Part shown: positions 8,503-16,236 of the stretch, in pieces
Layout: each line of letters opens with the position of its first letter
Position numbering within the stretch: the stretch's first letter is position 1
Source: Bdellovibrio bacteriovorus str. Tiberius
Lineage (GTDB): Bacteria > Bdellovibrionota > Bdellovibrionia > Bdellovibrionales > Bdellovibrionaceae
Reading direction: 5' to 3'
Assembly: GCF_000317895.1 (NCBI RefSeq)
Contig: NC_019567.1
Coordinates: forward strand, 1,364,001 to 1,428,000
DNA: 64,000 nucleotides
Notes under the pieces: generated by a model
The model's input: the letters and a program-made list of their open reading frames with translations, nothing else
Told to the model about the DNA's origin: nothing
The model's database searches: none
Translations under genes and position numbers: made by a program

Positions 8503-10521
8503 ATGGATTGGTTTAAGGGGCTTAACCCCGAACAACAAAAGGCCGTGAAGCACAACTTCGGGCCTTTGTTGATTTTGGCGGGTGCCGGTTCAGGCAAAAC
8601 GACGGTTCTGGTTTCCAGAACAGGACGACTGATTTCAGAGCGTGTGGCACAGGCTCAGGAAATCTGCGTGCTTACTTTTACCAACAAAGCCGCGCGCGAG
8701 CTGAAACATCGCGTGGGCGCAAAGCTGGGAAGTTCCGGCTCGGGCATGTGGGCAGGGACTTTCCACTCGTTCGGATTGCAGATTTTGCGCCGGTTCCACA
8801 AACATGCGGGTCTTTCCCCGTATTTCGGCATTGTCGATCAAAGTGACTGCAATGCCATCGTCAAAGACTTGATCAAAGACATCAAAAACTCGGGCAAAGA
8901 CAAGTTCGATGCCGACAAGATCCTGAACATGATCAATGACCGTCGCACGGGCATGGCCCCGCAGACGGAAGCTTTTGACGAATACCACGAGATGGTTGAA
9001 GTCCTGACGCCGAAATTCACCAAACGCCTGGAACATCTGGGGGTCGTGGATTTCGAAGGTCTTTTGATCAAACCAATTACTTTGTTCAAAGAAAATCCCG
9101 AGATTCTGGAAAAAGTGCAGGGCATGTTCACGCAAGTGATGGTCGATGAGTTCCAGGACACGAATCGTCTGCAGATGGACCTGATCGCGCAGATCGTGAA
9201 AAGCCACAACAACATCGCGGTGGTGGGTGATGATGATCAGTCGATTTACGGCTGGCGGGGGGCGGAAGTGAAGAACATCCTGAACTTCCCGCAGGAATTC
9301 ACACCGTGTGAAGTGATCAAGCTTGAACGCAACTATCGGTCCTCCGCCGAAATTCTAGCGGTGGCGAATGCGGCGATTTCCAAGAATAAAAACCGTCACG
9401 GCAAGATCCTGCGCCCGCAGGTTGCTGAAGACACCGGTCAGTTGCCAGAGCTGTTCATTCTGGATCGTGAAGAGGACGAGTGTGAATTCGTCGTCACTGA
9501 AATTCTGAATTTCCAAAGACAGGGCTATTCCTATAAGGACATGGCCGTGCTTTATCGTTCCAACACACAAGGGGGCTTGATTGAGTCCTCGTTGCGTCGT
9601 GCGAACGTGCCTTATCATATCTCGGGCGGCACTTCGATCTTTGACCGTCGAGAAATCAAGGACCTGATGGCTTATTTAAAGCAAGCCCTGGCTCCGAATG
9701 AAGTGTCCCTTCGTCGTATCATCAACGTGCCTTCGCGCGGGATTGGTGACACTTCCATTGAAAAACTGAGTGAATTTGCACTGAAAAAACGTATCAACTT
9801 TGTCGATGCCTGCCGTTTCTGGCAAGAGGCGGGTGTGCAGGATAAAGCCGGCGCTGCGATCGATGATCTGATGATGTTCATTGAAAATCTTCCGAAAAAC
9901 ATCCTCGATTTCCAGGTGGGTTCAACCCCTGGGGCGAAGATGGTTCAGATCTTCCAGGATATTGGTTACCGTGAATACGTTTATGGAACGGCCGCAGATC
10001 CGACCAGTGCCGAGAAAAAGTGGATGGTCGTGGAAATTCTGGGGCGCATCCTGGATTCTTTCCTGGGTCGGCGTTCCTATGATGTTGAAAACATCAAGTC
10101 CTTCGTGGACTGCATGCTTTTGCGTGATGATCTGTCCGAAGAAGAACTGGAAAACAAAGTTCAGCTGATGACCTTGCACGCTTCCAAGGGACTTGAGTTC
10201 CCGGTGGTGATTTTGGCGGGCCTTGAAGAAGACCTTCTGCCGCACAAGAATCTGGGATCTGACATCGATGAAGAACGTCGTTTGTTTTATGTGGGCGTGA
10301 CCCGCGCAAAAAAGCGTCTGGTGATGTCGCGCTGTCAGCAGCGCAAGAAGAACGGCGCCGTTCGTCCGGTGGCGCCTTCACGATTCCTGCTGGAGCTTCC
10401 TAAAGAGCTTTACACGGAATTCCCTCTGGGAGCTCGACCTGTGGTCGGGCAAGAACGCGAGGATTTAGTGGCAAGTTTCCTGTCCAAGCTTGATAGTAAA
10501 CTTGGGACCGCAAAGAAATAA
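8503..10521 (+). CDS. rep: Rep/UvrD-family SF1A DNA helicase
   Basis: The 672-residue protein is a 3'-5' DNA helicase. Walker A AGAGSGKT lies at residues 26-33, motif II VDEFQDTN near 214-221, GDDDQSIYGWRGA near 242-254, ISGGTSIFDRREIKDL in domain 2A, and QLMTLHASKGLEFP near 553-566. Length and the end RPVAPSRFLLELP match E. coli Rep more than UvrD or PcrA, and there is no C-terminal Tudor domain. Rep helps replication forks pass protein blocks. No Shine-Dalgarno is visible before the ATG. The zinc-ribbon gene directly upstream carries a segment resembling the missing domain. Confidence 0.92.
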   Translation: MDWFKGLNPEQQKAVKHNFGPLLILAGAGSGKTTVLVSRTGRLISERVAQAQEICVLTFTNKAARELKHRVGAKLGSSGSGMWAGTFHSFGLQILRRFHKHAGLSPYFGIVDQSDCNAIVKDLIKDIKNSGKDKFDADKILNMINDRRTGMAPQTEAFDEYHEMVEVLTPKFTKRLEHLGVVDFEGLLIKPITLFKENPEILEKVQGMFTQVMVDEFQDTNRLQMDLIAQIVKSHNNIAVVGDDDQSIYGWRGAEVKNILNFPQEFTPCEVIKLERNYRSSAEILAVANAAISKNKNRHGKILRPQVAEDTGQLPELFILDREEDECEFVVTEILNFQRQGYSYKDMAVLYRSNTQGGLIESSLRRANVPYHISGGTSIFDRREIKDLMAYLKQALAPNEVSLRRIINVPSRGIGDTSIEKLSEFALKKRINFVDACRFWQEAGVQDKAGAAIDDLMMFIENLPKNILDFQVGSTPGAKMVQIFQDIGYREYVYGTAADPTSAEKKWMVVEILGRILDSFLGRRSYDVENIKSFVDCMLLRDDLSEEELENKVQLMTLHASKGLEFPVVILAGLEEDLLPHKNLGSDIDEERRLFYVGVTRAKKRLVMSRCQQRKKNGAVRPVAPSRFLLELPKELYTEFPLGARPVVGQEREDLVASFLSKLDSKLGTAKK

Positions 10522-10593
10522 GCGGTTTCCTCTCAAGATCTGAGTATTTTTTAATTTAATGTCTGAGCATCTGTCACTTTCGTCACTGAGAGC

Positions 10594-10620
10594 TAAGGAT
10601 GCTCAGTAAAATGCCGATCA
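10594..10620 (+). promoter_or_regulatory. Candidate sigma-28 (FliA) promoter of the PAS receptor gene
   Basis: TAAGGATG at 10594-10601 and GCCGATCA at 10613-10620 are separated by exactly 11 bases, as in the E. coli FliA consensus TAAAGTTT-N11-GCCGATAA. The -35 matches 5 of 8 and the -10 matches 7 of 8. It lies 31 bases before the start codon of the Aer-like gene. Confidence 0.55.
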
Positions 10621-10651
10621 AAAAAAGTAATAGTTTTTTTGAGAGGTTCCC

Positions 10652-12016
10652 ATGAAACGTCCAACGCCCACTCAGTCTGAAAGCCCCTTTGGCTTCGATG
10701 AATTCTTTTTCTCCACTACCGACAAACGGGGCGTGATCAGGTACGGAAACGATGTCTTCGTGCGTGTCAGCGTTTATCCGAAAGAAACCATGCTGGGGGC
10801 CCCGCACAGTCTGATTCGTCATCCTGACATGCCACGGGCCGTGTTTAAGGAATTCTGGAATTTCCTGAATCAGGGAAAAGCGGTGGGTGCTTATGTGAAG
10901 AATCTAGCCGGTAACGGCAGCTATTACTGGGTCTATGCTTTCGCGTTCCCGATTGGCGACGGATACCTGTCCGTGCGCTTTAAGCCCTCTTCCGAACTGT
11001 TCTCGGTCGTGCAGGGGCTTTATGCCGACGTTCTGGCTTTTGAGCAGCAAGAGCACAGCCTGGAGGAATCACATCAGTATCTGCTGGCGAAAATCCAGAA
11101 AGCTGGCTTCACGGACTATGAAAACTTCATGATGAAAGCCGTCATGGAAGAACTGAAGTCCCGCGCCGCGCAGGTGCTTGAATCAGAAACACGCTCGTCC
11201 TCGGCTCACGGTGCCGGACAGATTACCGCCGTCACCAGTTCCGCCACTCGTAAATTGAATGATGTCTTTGATAAGCTGCGGGATTTTCAAGGCGCCAATC
11301 AAAGCCTTGATGGTGCCATGGGCCGACTGGATCAGGGGTTTCAACAGCTTAAGTTTATTTCTATCAACATGAAAATTGCCGCAGCCAAGTTCGGTGAGAT
11401 GGCGGCAAGTCTGGGCGTGGTTTCTCACGAGTTTTCGGTTTTGTCCGGTACGATTGAAAAACATCTGGGCGGACTTGCGGGCTTTGTTCAGGAGCTGTCG
11501 GGTGTGATTCAGAAGTGTGTGTTGCGGGCGGCGGCCTTGAATGTGCAGATGCTGATGGTGGACTTCTTTGTCCGTGAATCCATCGCAAAGCTGGCTTCAT
11601 CAGAAAATGCCTTTGACGAAATGCTGCAGAATCAGAAGGCCTTTTCAGATCTGTTTGCCCAGTATTGCCAAAATCTGGATAAAGAGTTTTCTGAATTGAA
11701 GAAAAGCCTGTCTGCGATTTCCTTTGAAATGCTGGAAGTCGCCAAGTTTGTTACCGGCCTTGAAGTGGTTCGTCAGATGGGGGCGATTGAATCAGCCCGC
11801 ACGACCGAGATCAAAAACAGCTTCACGCACTATCTGGAAGCCATGGATGATTTTATTCAGTTGCTGCGCGAAAGCACCGGCGAAATCGGCCGGGGAGTGA
11901 CATCGCTGACTTCAAATTCCGAATTCATAGTGTCCTCGATTCGAAATATTTCTGGCAACGTGGATCAGATTTTTGCTCTGGCCTCTTCGTCGCAAGAGCA
12001 GCAGAAGGCCGGCTAA
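10652..12016 (+). CDS. Soluble Aer-like PAS sensor with long helical region
   Basis: Residues 15-115 of this 454-residue protein form a PAS domain closely resembling the FAD-binding PAS of the aerotaxis receptor Aer: STTDKRGVIRYGNDVFVRVS, then HSLIRHPDMPRAVFKEFW and GSYYWVYAFAFP. The remaining 340 residues are Ala/Ser/Glu-rich and probably helical. Unlike Aer, I see no membrane segment, no HAMP domain and no chemoreceptor hairpin tip (no GFAVVAxEVRxLA). It may be a soluble redox or energy sensor with a divergent output. GAGAGG precedes the ATG. The stop codon abuts the stop of the convergent rluA-like gene with no spacer. Confidence 0.85.
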   Translation: MKRPTPTQSESPFGFDEFFFSTTDKRGVIRYGNDVFVRVSVYPKETMLGAPHSLIRHPDMPRAVFKEFWNFLNQGKAVGAYVKNLAGNGSYYWVYAFAFPIGDGYLSVRFKPSSELFSVVQGLYADVLAFEQQEHSLEESHQYLLAKIQKAGFTDYENFMMKAVMEELKSRAAQVLESETRSSSAHGAGQITAVTSSATRKLNDVFDKLRDFQGANQSLDGAMGRLDQGFQQLKFISINMKIAAAKFGEMAASLGVVSHEFSVLSGTIEKHLGGLAGFVQELSGVIQKCVLRAAALNVQMLMVDFFVRESIAKLASSENAFDEMLQNQKAFSDLFAQYCQNLDKEFSELKKSLSAISFEMLEVAKFVTGLEVVRQMGAIESARTTEIKNSFTHYLEAMDDFIQLLRESTGEIGRGVTSLTSNSEFIVSSIRNISGNVDQIFALASSSQEQQKAG

Positions 12017-12703
12017 TCAGCCTTTCAGCGCTTCTTTGAATTCCGGCGGCAGCGGGGCTTCAAAGGAGTGCTTGTACCCATTAATCATGACAGTCATACG
12101 TGCAGCGTGCAGAAACATGCGCTTGGTCTGATAGATGTTGGCCATGCGTTCGTTGTACTTGGGCTCGCCATAACGAGTGTCACCCACAATGGCATGACGG
12201 ATCAGAACACTATGCTTGCGAATCTGATGCTGACGTCCGGTGATCAGACGAACTTCCACGAAAGAAAAATACTTGTTGGCTTCAAGGACTTTGTAAAGTG
12301 TGCGGGCTTCCACACGGTCTTTTAAAAGGCCTTGTGGATTCTTGCGTCCTTCGGCCTTGTCGGAAATAGGTGTGTTCCATTCCTGCCAATCGGTGCTGAC
12401 GGGCAGTTCGCCGCGCAAAAGTGCGTAATAAGTCTTTTCAACTTTGTGTTCCTGAAACTGCCCGGAAAGATTGGCAGCAGTTTCGGCATCCAGGCCCACC
12501 AGCAACAAGCCGCTGGTTTCCTTGTCCAGGCGATGCACGGGGTGAATGTCCTGATAGGTTCCCGGTGTCAGTTGTTTTTTTAAAAGCGTGCGCACATCGG
12601 GTGGGTCATTGTGAACAGAAACGCCCGAAGGTTTGTTGATCACCAGCCAGTGTTTGGATTTTTCAAGGATGGGGATTTGGATCGGTGCAGGCGGGCGGCT
12701 CAT
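12017..12703 (-). CDS. RluA-family pseudouridine synthase
   Basis: The 228-residue protein converts uridine to pseudouridine in RNA. It has HRLDKETSGLLLV (catalytic Asp near residue 60), the KPSGVSVH strand near residue 24, and TGRQHQIRKH near 155. There is no N-terminal S4 domain, as in the short RluA/TruC type. The RNA target is not determinable. AAGGAG lies 6 bases before the ATG. The start overlaps the stop of the upstream membrane-protein gene (ATGA), so the pair is translationally coupled. Confidence 0.93.
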   Translation of the reverse strand: MSRPPAPIQIPILEKSKHWLVINKPSGVSVHNDPPDVRTLLKKQLTPGTYQDIHPVHRLDKETSGLLLVGLDAETAANLSGQFQEHKVEKTYYALLRGELPVSTDWQEWNTPISDKAEGRKNPQGLLKDRVEARTLYKVLEANKYFSFVEVRLITGRQHQIRKHSVLIRHAIVGDTRYGEPKYNERMANIYQTKRMFLHAARMTVMINGYKHSFEAPLPPEFKEALKG

Positions 12704-13110
12704 GGGATCTCCTTCAGGATATCCTGCACCAATTCCTTGGGCAGATCCTGAGTGCTCAGTGGACTTTCAAACAGGGCTCTTTCTTTACGGGAGATCGCCA
12801 GTGAATGCACGGAAATTAAAACAATCAGATTGAACAGGAATCCGCCCCAGCTCAAAAACAGGAAAAAAGTTCCCATCAGCAGGATGTTCTTTTCATAGGC
12901 TTTCAGATTCTGCTCTTCGGCACCCTCAATGAAGGGCTCGACATCCGAGCGGGACTCGCGCCAGTAAAGTCCGACCTTTTGCAGGTTGTTTTGCAGCTGT
13001 CGGTAGGCAGGGGAATTAACCTTTTTTCGGTGCATCCACAAGTGCAGTCCGGTGACGGATGCCGAGGGAATCCAACCGATGACATAGGCGGCGGCAAGTT
13101 CGGGTGCCAT
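12700..13110 (-). CDS. Small membrane protein of unknown function
   Basis: The 136-residue protein has a short N-terminal segment (MAPELAAAYVIGW), a charged middle, and one long or two short hydrophobic segments (ILLMGTFFLFLSWGG and FNLIVLISVHSLAI, about residues 77-108) followed by a charged tail. I do not recognise the family. The ATG at 13110 is preferred to an upstream in-frame codon at 13317 because AAAGGA lies just upstream and the longer version reads through what is clearly spacer. It overlaps the rluA-like gene by 4 bases. Confidence 0.75.
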   Translation of the reverse strand: MAPELAAAYVIGWIPSASVTGLHLWMHRKKVNSPAYRQLQNNLQKVGLYWRESRSDVEPFIEGAEEQNLKAYEKNILLMGTFFLFLSWGGFLFNLIVLISVHSLAISRKERALFESPLSTQDLPKELVQDILKEIP

Positions 13111-13227
13111 AGAGGTCCTTTCAAGAGCTTTTAAAGCATATTCCTGTGGTTGATTCTTAGCAAGTCTGGGCCCGGGGGTTTGAGGCAGCAATGGGTTGCG
13201 GGGCAAAATACAACAAGGGAGGTTTCT

Positions 13228-13482
13228 ATGAATCCGAACATCAATGAGTTCCTGAATTTCCTGGATAAAGAGGACGACACGGATTATGGCGACTTCAAGC
13301 GCGAGGTGGATCTGCATTTAATGCAACTGGCAGAGTCCATGCGCCCCCTAACTAACGAGCAGGTCCTGCAATTGCGTCGAATGCGCGAGCAATTACTCTG
13401 GTCTTATAAAGACGATATCGAGGAAATGCGCTCCCTGCTGAAGCAGGAGGTCAGCCACCTTGAGGATTTTGGACCTTCCTAG
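13228..13482 (+). CDS. Small acidic hypothetical protein
   Basis: The 84-residue protein is acidic and predicted mostly helical (KREVDLHLMQLAESMRPL and QVLQLRRMREQLLWSYK). No domain is recognised. AAGGGAGG lies 6 bases before the ATG at 13228, which decides the start; an upstream in-frame ATG at 13150 has no ribosome site. It precedes the parA-like gene by 69 bases on the same strand. Confidence 0.75.
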   Translation: MNPNINEFLNFLDKEDDTDYGDFKREVDLHLMQLAESMRPLTNEQVLQLRRMREQLLWSYKDDIEEMRSLLKQEVSHLEDFGPS

Positions 13483-13529
13483 GTTTTTCGCGCTGCGTGT
13501 TTCCAAGCGGAAAACCCCCTTGTACGCTT

Positions 13530-13554
13530 GAAGGACTGACGGAGGTCCTTCATG
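13530..13554 (+). promoter_or_regulatory. Hairpin enclosing the ribosome binding site of the parA-like gene
   Basis: GAAGGAC (13530-13536) and GTCCTTC (13545-13551) form a perfect 7-bp stem whose 8-base loop holds most of the GGAGG ribosome site (13541-13545). The ATG at 13552 follows immediately. Folding would restrict ribosome access. Confidence 0.5.
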
Positions 13555-14481
13555 TCCACTTTGGCGCAACAGGAGTTTTGCATTACTCTCAGCGATTTGG
13601 CCTCGTTCATGGAGATTCCTCCAAATCAAATCAAAGCCAAGGCTGAAAAAACTCTGCAACGAAAAATTAAATCCCCGTGGCTGCTTCCCGAAGAAGCCCG
13701 TCAGTTGTTGCTGGCTGAAGGTTACAAATATCCTCACAAGGTGATTTCCATCCAGATGCTCAAGGGTGGGGTGGCGAAGACCACATCCGTGCTGAACATG
13801 GGCCTGCGAGCCGCGATGTACGGAGCACGCGTGCTGTTTGTGGATTTGGATCAACAGGCCAATTTGAGTTTTGCTTTGGGTGTCGAGGACGAATCCCTTC
13901 CTGTTTGGGTGGATGTCGTCGAAAAAAAGAAAAGCATCGACGAGTGTGTGCGCTTTATCGAGCCGCATGTTGATTTGATTCCGTCCAGCCTGAACAATTC
14001 AGTTTTGGACCGGGTGTTGCTGAACTCCAACCGTAACTGGTCTTTGGCGGTGAAATCTCCGCTGGAAAAAATCAAACACCGCTATGACCTGATCCTGATC
14101 GACACGGCTCCAGCCCTTAGTGCCACGAACACGGCCGTGACTGTGGCTTCGGACGAGGTGATTTTGCCGGTGAATCCGGACAAGTTCGCCTTTATGGGGC
14201 TGCAAAAGAACCTCAGCGAACTGGAAGACATCCGCAGCGACTTCAGTCTGGAGTTCTCGCGTAAAGTTCTCTTTACCAAGTTCGATGGACGTGAGAAGTT
14301 CAGTCATGAGCTTTTACAAAAGTGCATAGAGTCTTTTGAGGACTCGCTGATGAAAGGATATATTCGAACATCAGCCGAGGTGAAAAATACCGTGCGCTCC
14401 GGTAAAAGTCTTTATGCCGGAAAGTCTCCGATCAAAGCTGACTATGATTTTGTAACCCGCGAAATGTTGGGATTTGTTTAA
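13552..14481 (+). CDS. ParA-family ATPase
   Basis: The 309-residue protein is a deviant Walker-type ATPase. It has KGGVAKTT at residues 71-78, the A' motif VDLDQQANLSFALG, and LILIDTAPALSATN as Walker B. About 60 N-terminal residues resemble a small helix-turn-helix (LSDLASFMEIPPNQIKAKAE), as in plasmid ParA proteins that bind their own promoter. No parB gene or parS-like site cluster follows; instead a charged helical protein and bolA do. It is therefore probably a cargo-positioning or orphan ParA rather than the chromosomal segregation pair, which is inference. A hairpin covers its ribosome site. Confidence 0.9.
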   Translation: MSTLAQQEFCITLSDLASFMEIPPNQIKAKAEKTLQRKIKSPWLLPEEARQLLLAEGYKYPHKVISIQMLKGGVAKTTSVLNMGLRAAMYGARVLFVDLDQQANLSFALGVEDESLPVWVDVVEKKKSIDECVRFIEPHVDLIPSSLNNSVLDRVLLNSNRNWSLAVKSPLEKIKHRYDLILIDTAPALSATNTAVTVASDEVILPVNPDKFAFMGLQKNLSELEDIRSDFSLEFSRKVLFTKFDGREKFSHELLQKCIESFEDSLMKGYIRTSAEVKNTVRSGKSLYAGKSPIKADYDFVTREMLGFV

Positions 14482-14493
14482 AAGGAAGTAAAC

Positions 14494-15081
14494 ATGCCAG
14501 AGATCAAACATTACGACGCAAAGAAAAAGCATCATCATCCAAAAAAACGCCGTCCTCATCACGAGGCTCAGGCTGAAATCGACGAAGCCGCTGAAATTCG
14601 TGGTGACGCCGAAGAAATCATCGACGAGGCCCACGCTTCTATGAACGAAGCCCATGCCACAATGGAAGCCGCGGATGAAATCAACACCGAAGCACAAAAC
14701 GAAGGTGTGAAAGTGGACGAAACCATGCGTGAAGCCAAAAAAATGGTTTCCGAAGGTGCGCCGATTTACTCGGAAGACACTGTGGATTCTGACATTCACC
14801 ATGCAGAAGAAAAAGTTCACCTGGAATTCTATGGCAGTGAAGTGATCCGCCAAAAAGCCCCCAAAGTGATGGAAATCGCCGACACCGTGGCTGACGAGTG
14901 GAAAAAAGACGGGCAGTTTGAAGGTTTGCCAGTCGGAAACCCGATCGCCCAGATGGCCGCCGCAAAAGCTTTGCGCACAGCCAAGGATGTTGATAAGAAG
15001 CTTGAAGAAAAAGGCGTCTATGCCATGGCCAAAATGGGCATCGACCTTATCAAATCCAAGATCGAGAAAAGAAATCACTAG
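14494..15081 (+). CDS. Highly charged helical protein, possible ParA partner
   Basis: The 195-residue protein starts with a His/Lys cluster (KKKHHHPKKRRPHHEAQ), continues with regularly spaced Glu/Ala heptad-like sequence (EAHASMNEAHATMEAADEIN), and ends in a Lys-rich helix. A basic patch followed by acidic coiled coil could bind DNA or ATPase, but there is no recognised domain. It starts 12 bases after the parA-like stop with AAGGAAG in the gap, so the two are surely co-transcribed. bolA starts 3 bases after its stop. Confidence 0.85.
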   Translation: MPEIKHYDAKKKHHHPKKRRPHHEAQAEIDEAAEIRGDAEEIIDEAHASMNEAHATMEAADEINTEAQNEGVKVDETMREAKKMVSEGAPIYSEDTVDSDIHHAEEKVHLEFYGSEVIRQKAPKVMEIADTVADEWKKDGQFEGLPVGNPIAQMAAAKALRTAKDVDKKLEEKGVYAMAKMGIDLIKSKIEKRNH

Positions 15082-15084
15082 AAC

Positions 15085-15414
15085 ATGTCCCGAGAATCCC
15101 GTATCCGCGAAATCCTAAACCAGTCCCTGGCTCCAATCGAGCTGGGGGTTGAAAACGAAAGCCACATGCACTCGGTGCCCCCAAACAGCGAAACTCATTT
15201 CAAAGTGCTGGTGGTATCAGAAGCCTTCGAAGGCAAATCCCGCATCGACCGCCAACGTATGGTGAACGATCTATTGAAGTCGGAACTTCAAACAGGCCTG
15301 CATGCTCTCACGCAAAAGGCTCTAACGCCGACCGAATGGGCGTCCCAAAAAGACACTCTGAACTTCGTTTCCCCAGAATGCCTTGGTGGCAGCAAGCACG
15401 ATCGTCGTTCTTAG
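15085..15414 (+). CDS. bolA: BolA family protein
   Basis: The 109-residue protein has the BolA fold signature: HSVPPNSETHFKVLVVS, the RQRMVNDLL helix and GLHALTQKALTPTEW. BolA proteins bind 2Fe-2S clusters with monothiol glutaredoxins and affect cell shape and stress responses. The conserved His of HALT can serve as cluster ligand. It begins 3 bases after the previous stop and has no clear ribosome site of its own, which suggests translational coupling to the charged protein. Confidence 0.93.
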   Translation: MSRESRIREILNQSLAPIELGVENESHMHSVPPNSETHFKVLVVSEAFEGKSRIDRQRMVNDLLKSELQTGLHALTQKALTPTEWASQKDTLNFVSPECLGGSKHDRRS

Positions 15415-15421
15415 GGCGAGG

Positions 15422-15562
15422 GTTTTGGCTGTGGCTTGGGGCTGTCTGAAGCTCTGGGGCACGCCGTCCGGGCTCAGTTGCCGCCGCCTTCGGCGGTTCG
15501 CGCCATCGTGGCGCCGGCAAAGGCCCCTGCCGCTTCAAACATCCCCAAGCCACAGCCAAAAC
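15422..15562. repeat. Long intergenic inverted repeat with nested hairpins
   Basis: The 20-base arm GTTTTGGCTGTGGCTTGGGG (15422-15441) is perfectly inverted at 15543-15562. Inside it, TGAAGC/GCTTCA extends the pairing, and two further perfect hairpins occur: CCGCCG-CCTT-CGGCGG (15481-15496) and GCGCCA-TCG-TGGCGC (15500-15514). The whole 141-base unit would fold into a multi-branched structure. It fills the gap after bolA and encodes nothing recognisable. Confidence 0.75.
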
Positions 15563-15694
15563 TGGCCAGCACAACGATGAGGCTCCCTTGAGGCTTCGCC
15601 TCCGAATTAATCAAATTGGAGCATGTGTGAAAGCAAGAAGGCATGTTTAAGAAAAGACGAGTTCGAGCAACTTCCCCTCCTAATTCCTTCGAAG

Positions 15695-15738
15695 CAAAAT
15701 TGCCTTAAGGGCCGGGTTCTCCCAGCTCTTAAGGCAAT
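15695..15738 (-). terminator. Hairpin terminator of the 86-residue gene
   Basis: ATTGCCTTAAG (15699-15709) pairs perfectly with CTTAAGGCAAT (15728-15738), and on the minus strand the stem is followed by a short T stretch. It lies 35 bases beyond the stop codon. Confidence 0.55.
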
Positions 15739-15772
15739 CCCCGCATCAAAGACAAAAGGAAGTGAAAGGGAA

Positions 15773-16033
15773 TTATTCGTCGAATTGATTCAATTTGGAT
15801 TTAAGCTCGCCCAGAAGGCGTTTGACTTCCTGCAGCTGTTCTTCGTCCGGAGAAACCTTGTTGGCCGCTTCTTCAGTCAGAGTTTCCCAGGTGTTCAGGG
15901 CGTGCTTCAGGTCAGAGTTCAGGTTGCCGAACAGGGACTTTTTGGACGACGGCTCACGCTTCTCCGGTTTTTCCGGGGAATTCGGCGTGTCAGTATTCGA
16001 ATTTTGCTGCCGCTCTAGGTTGCCGCCACTCAT
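15773..16033 (-). CDS. Small acidic hypothetical protein
   Basis: The 86-residue protein has a polar, Pro/Asn/Lys-rich N-terminal half (likely disordered) and a helical acidic C-terminal half (DEEQLQEVKRLLGELKSKLN). No family is recognised. No good ribosome site precedes the ATG. A hairpin terminator follows the stop, which supports it as a real gene. Confidence 0.6.
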   Translation of the reverse strand: MSGGNLERQQNSNTDTPNSPEKPEKREPSSKKSLFGNLNSDLKHALNTWETLTEEAANKVSPDEEQLQEVKRLLGELKSKLNQFDE

Positions 16034-16152
16034 TAAATGCTTATTTCTGTCCGTAATTTAAGCTCAGTGCTTATTTTTTGTGCCGGAAAACCGGCTTTCT
16101 ATCAGAAGCGCATCCTGCGCTAGGGGCGATAGTGTGATAAATGGAACTCCAT

Positions 16153-16180
16153 TTGACAAGCGTTTTCGGGCTGGTAAATT
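16153..16180 (+). promoter_or_regulatory. Sigma-70-type promoter of ettA
   Basis: A perfect -35 TTGACA (16153-16158) is followed after 16 bases by TAAATT (16175-16180). Transcription should start near 16187, in the loop of a perfect inverted repeat at 16181-16200. Confidence 0.55.
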
Positions 16181-16200
16181 ACTTCGTTTATAGACGAAGT
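16181..16200 (+). promoter_or_regulatory. Inverted repeat at the ettA transcription start
   Basis: ACTTCGT (16181-16187) and ACGAAGT (16194-16200) form a perfect palindrome with a 6-base centre, directly downstream of the -10 element. Position and symmetry suit a repressor operator or a 5'-end mRNA hairpin. Confidence 0.4.
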
Positions 16201-16236
16201 CAGGGCCGAATCCGGTCTTTTTAGGAGTGTGACGTC

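Larger units (their letters stand above)
15415..15772. other. Gene-poor gap of about 360 bases
   Basis: This spacer between bolA and the convergent 86-residue gene holds the long inverted repeat (15422-15562) and a hairpin at 15699-15738. No open frame in it has convincing coding character. Confidence 0.6.

Noticed and set aside
13552-15414. Chromosomal parAB segregation locus
   Set aside because: No ParB-like gene or parS-like repeat lies next to the ParA-like gene, so it was not called as the segregation system.
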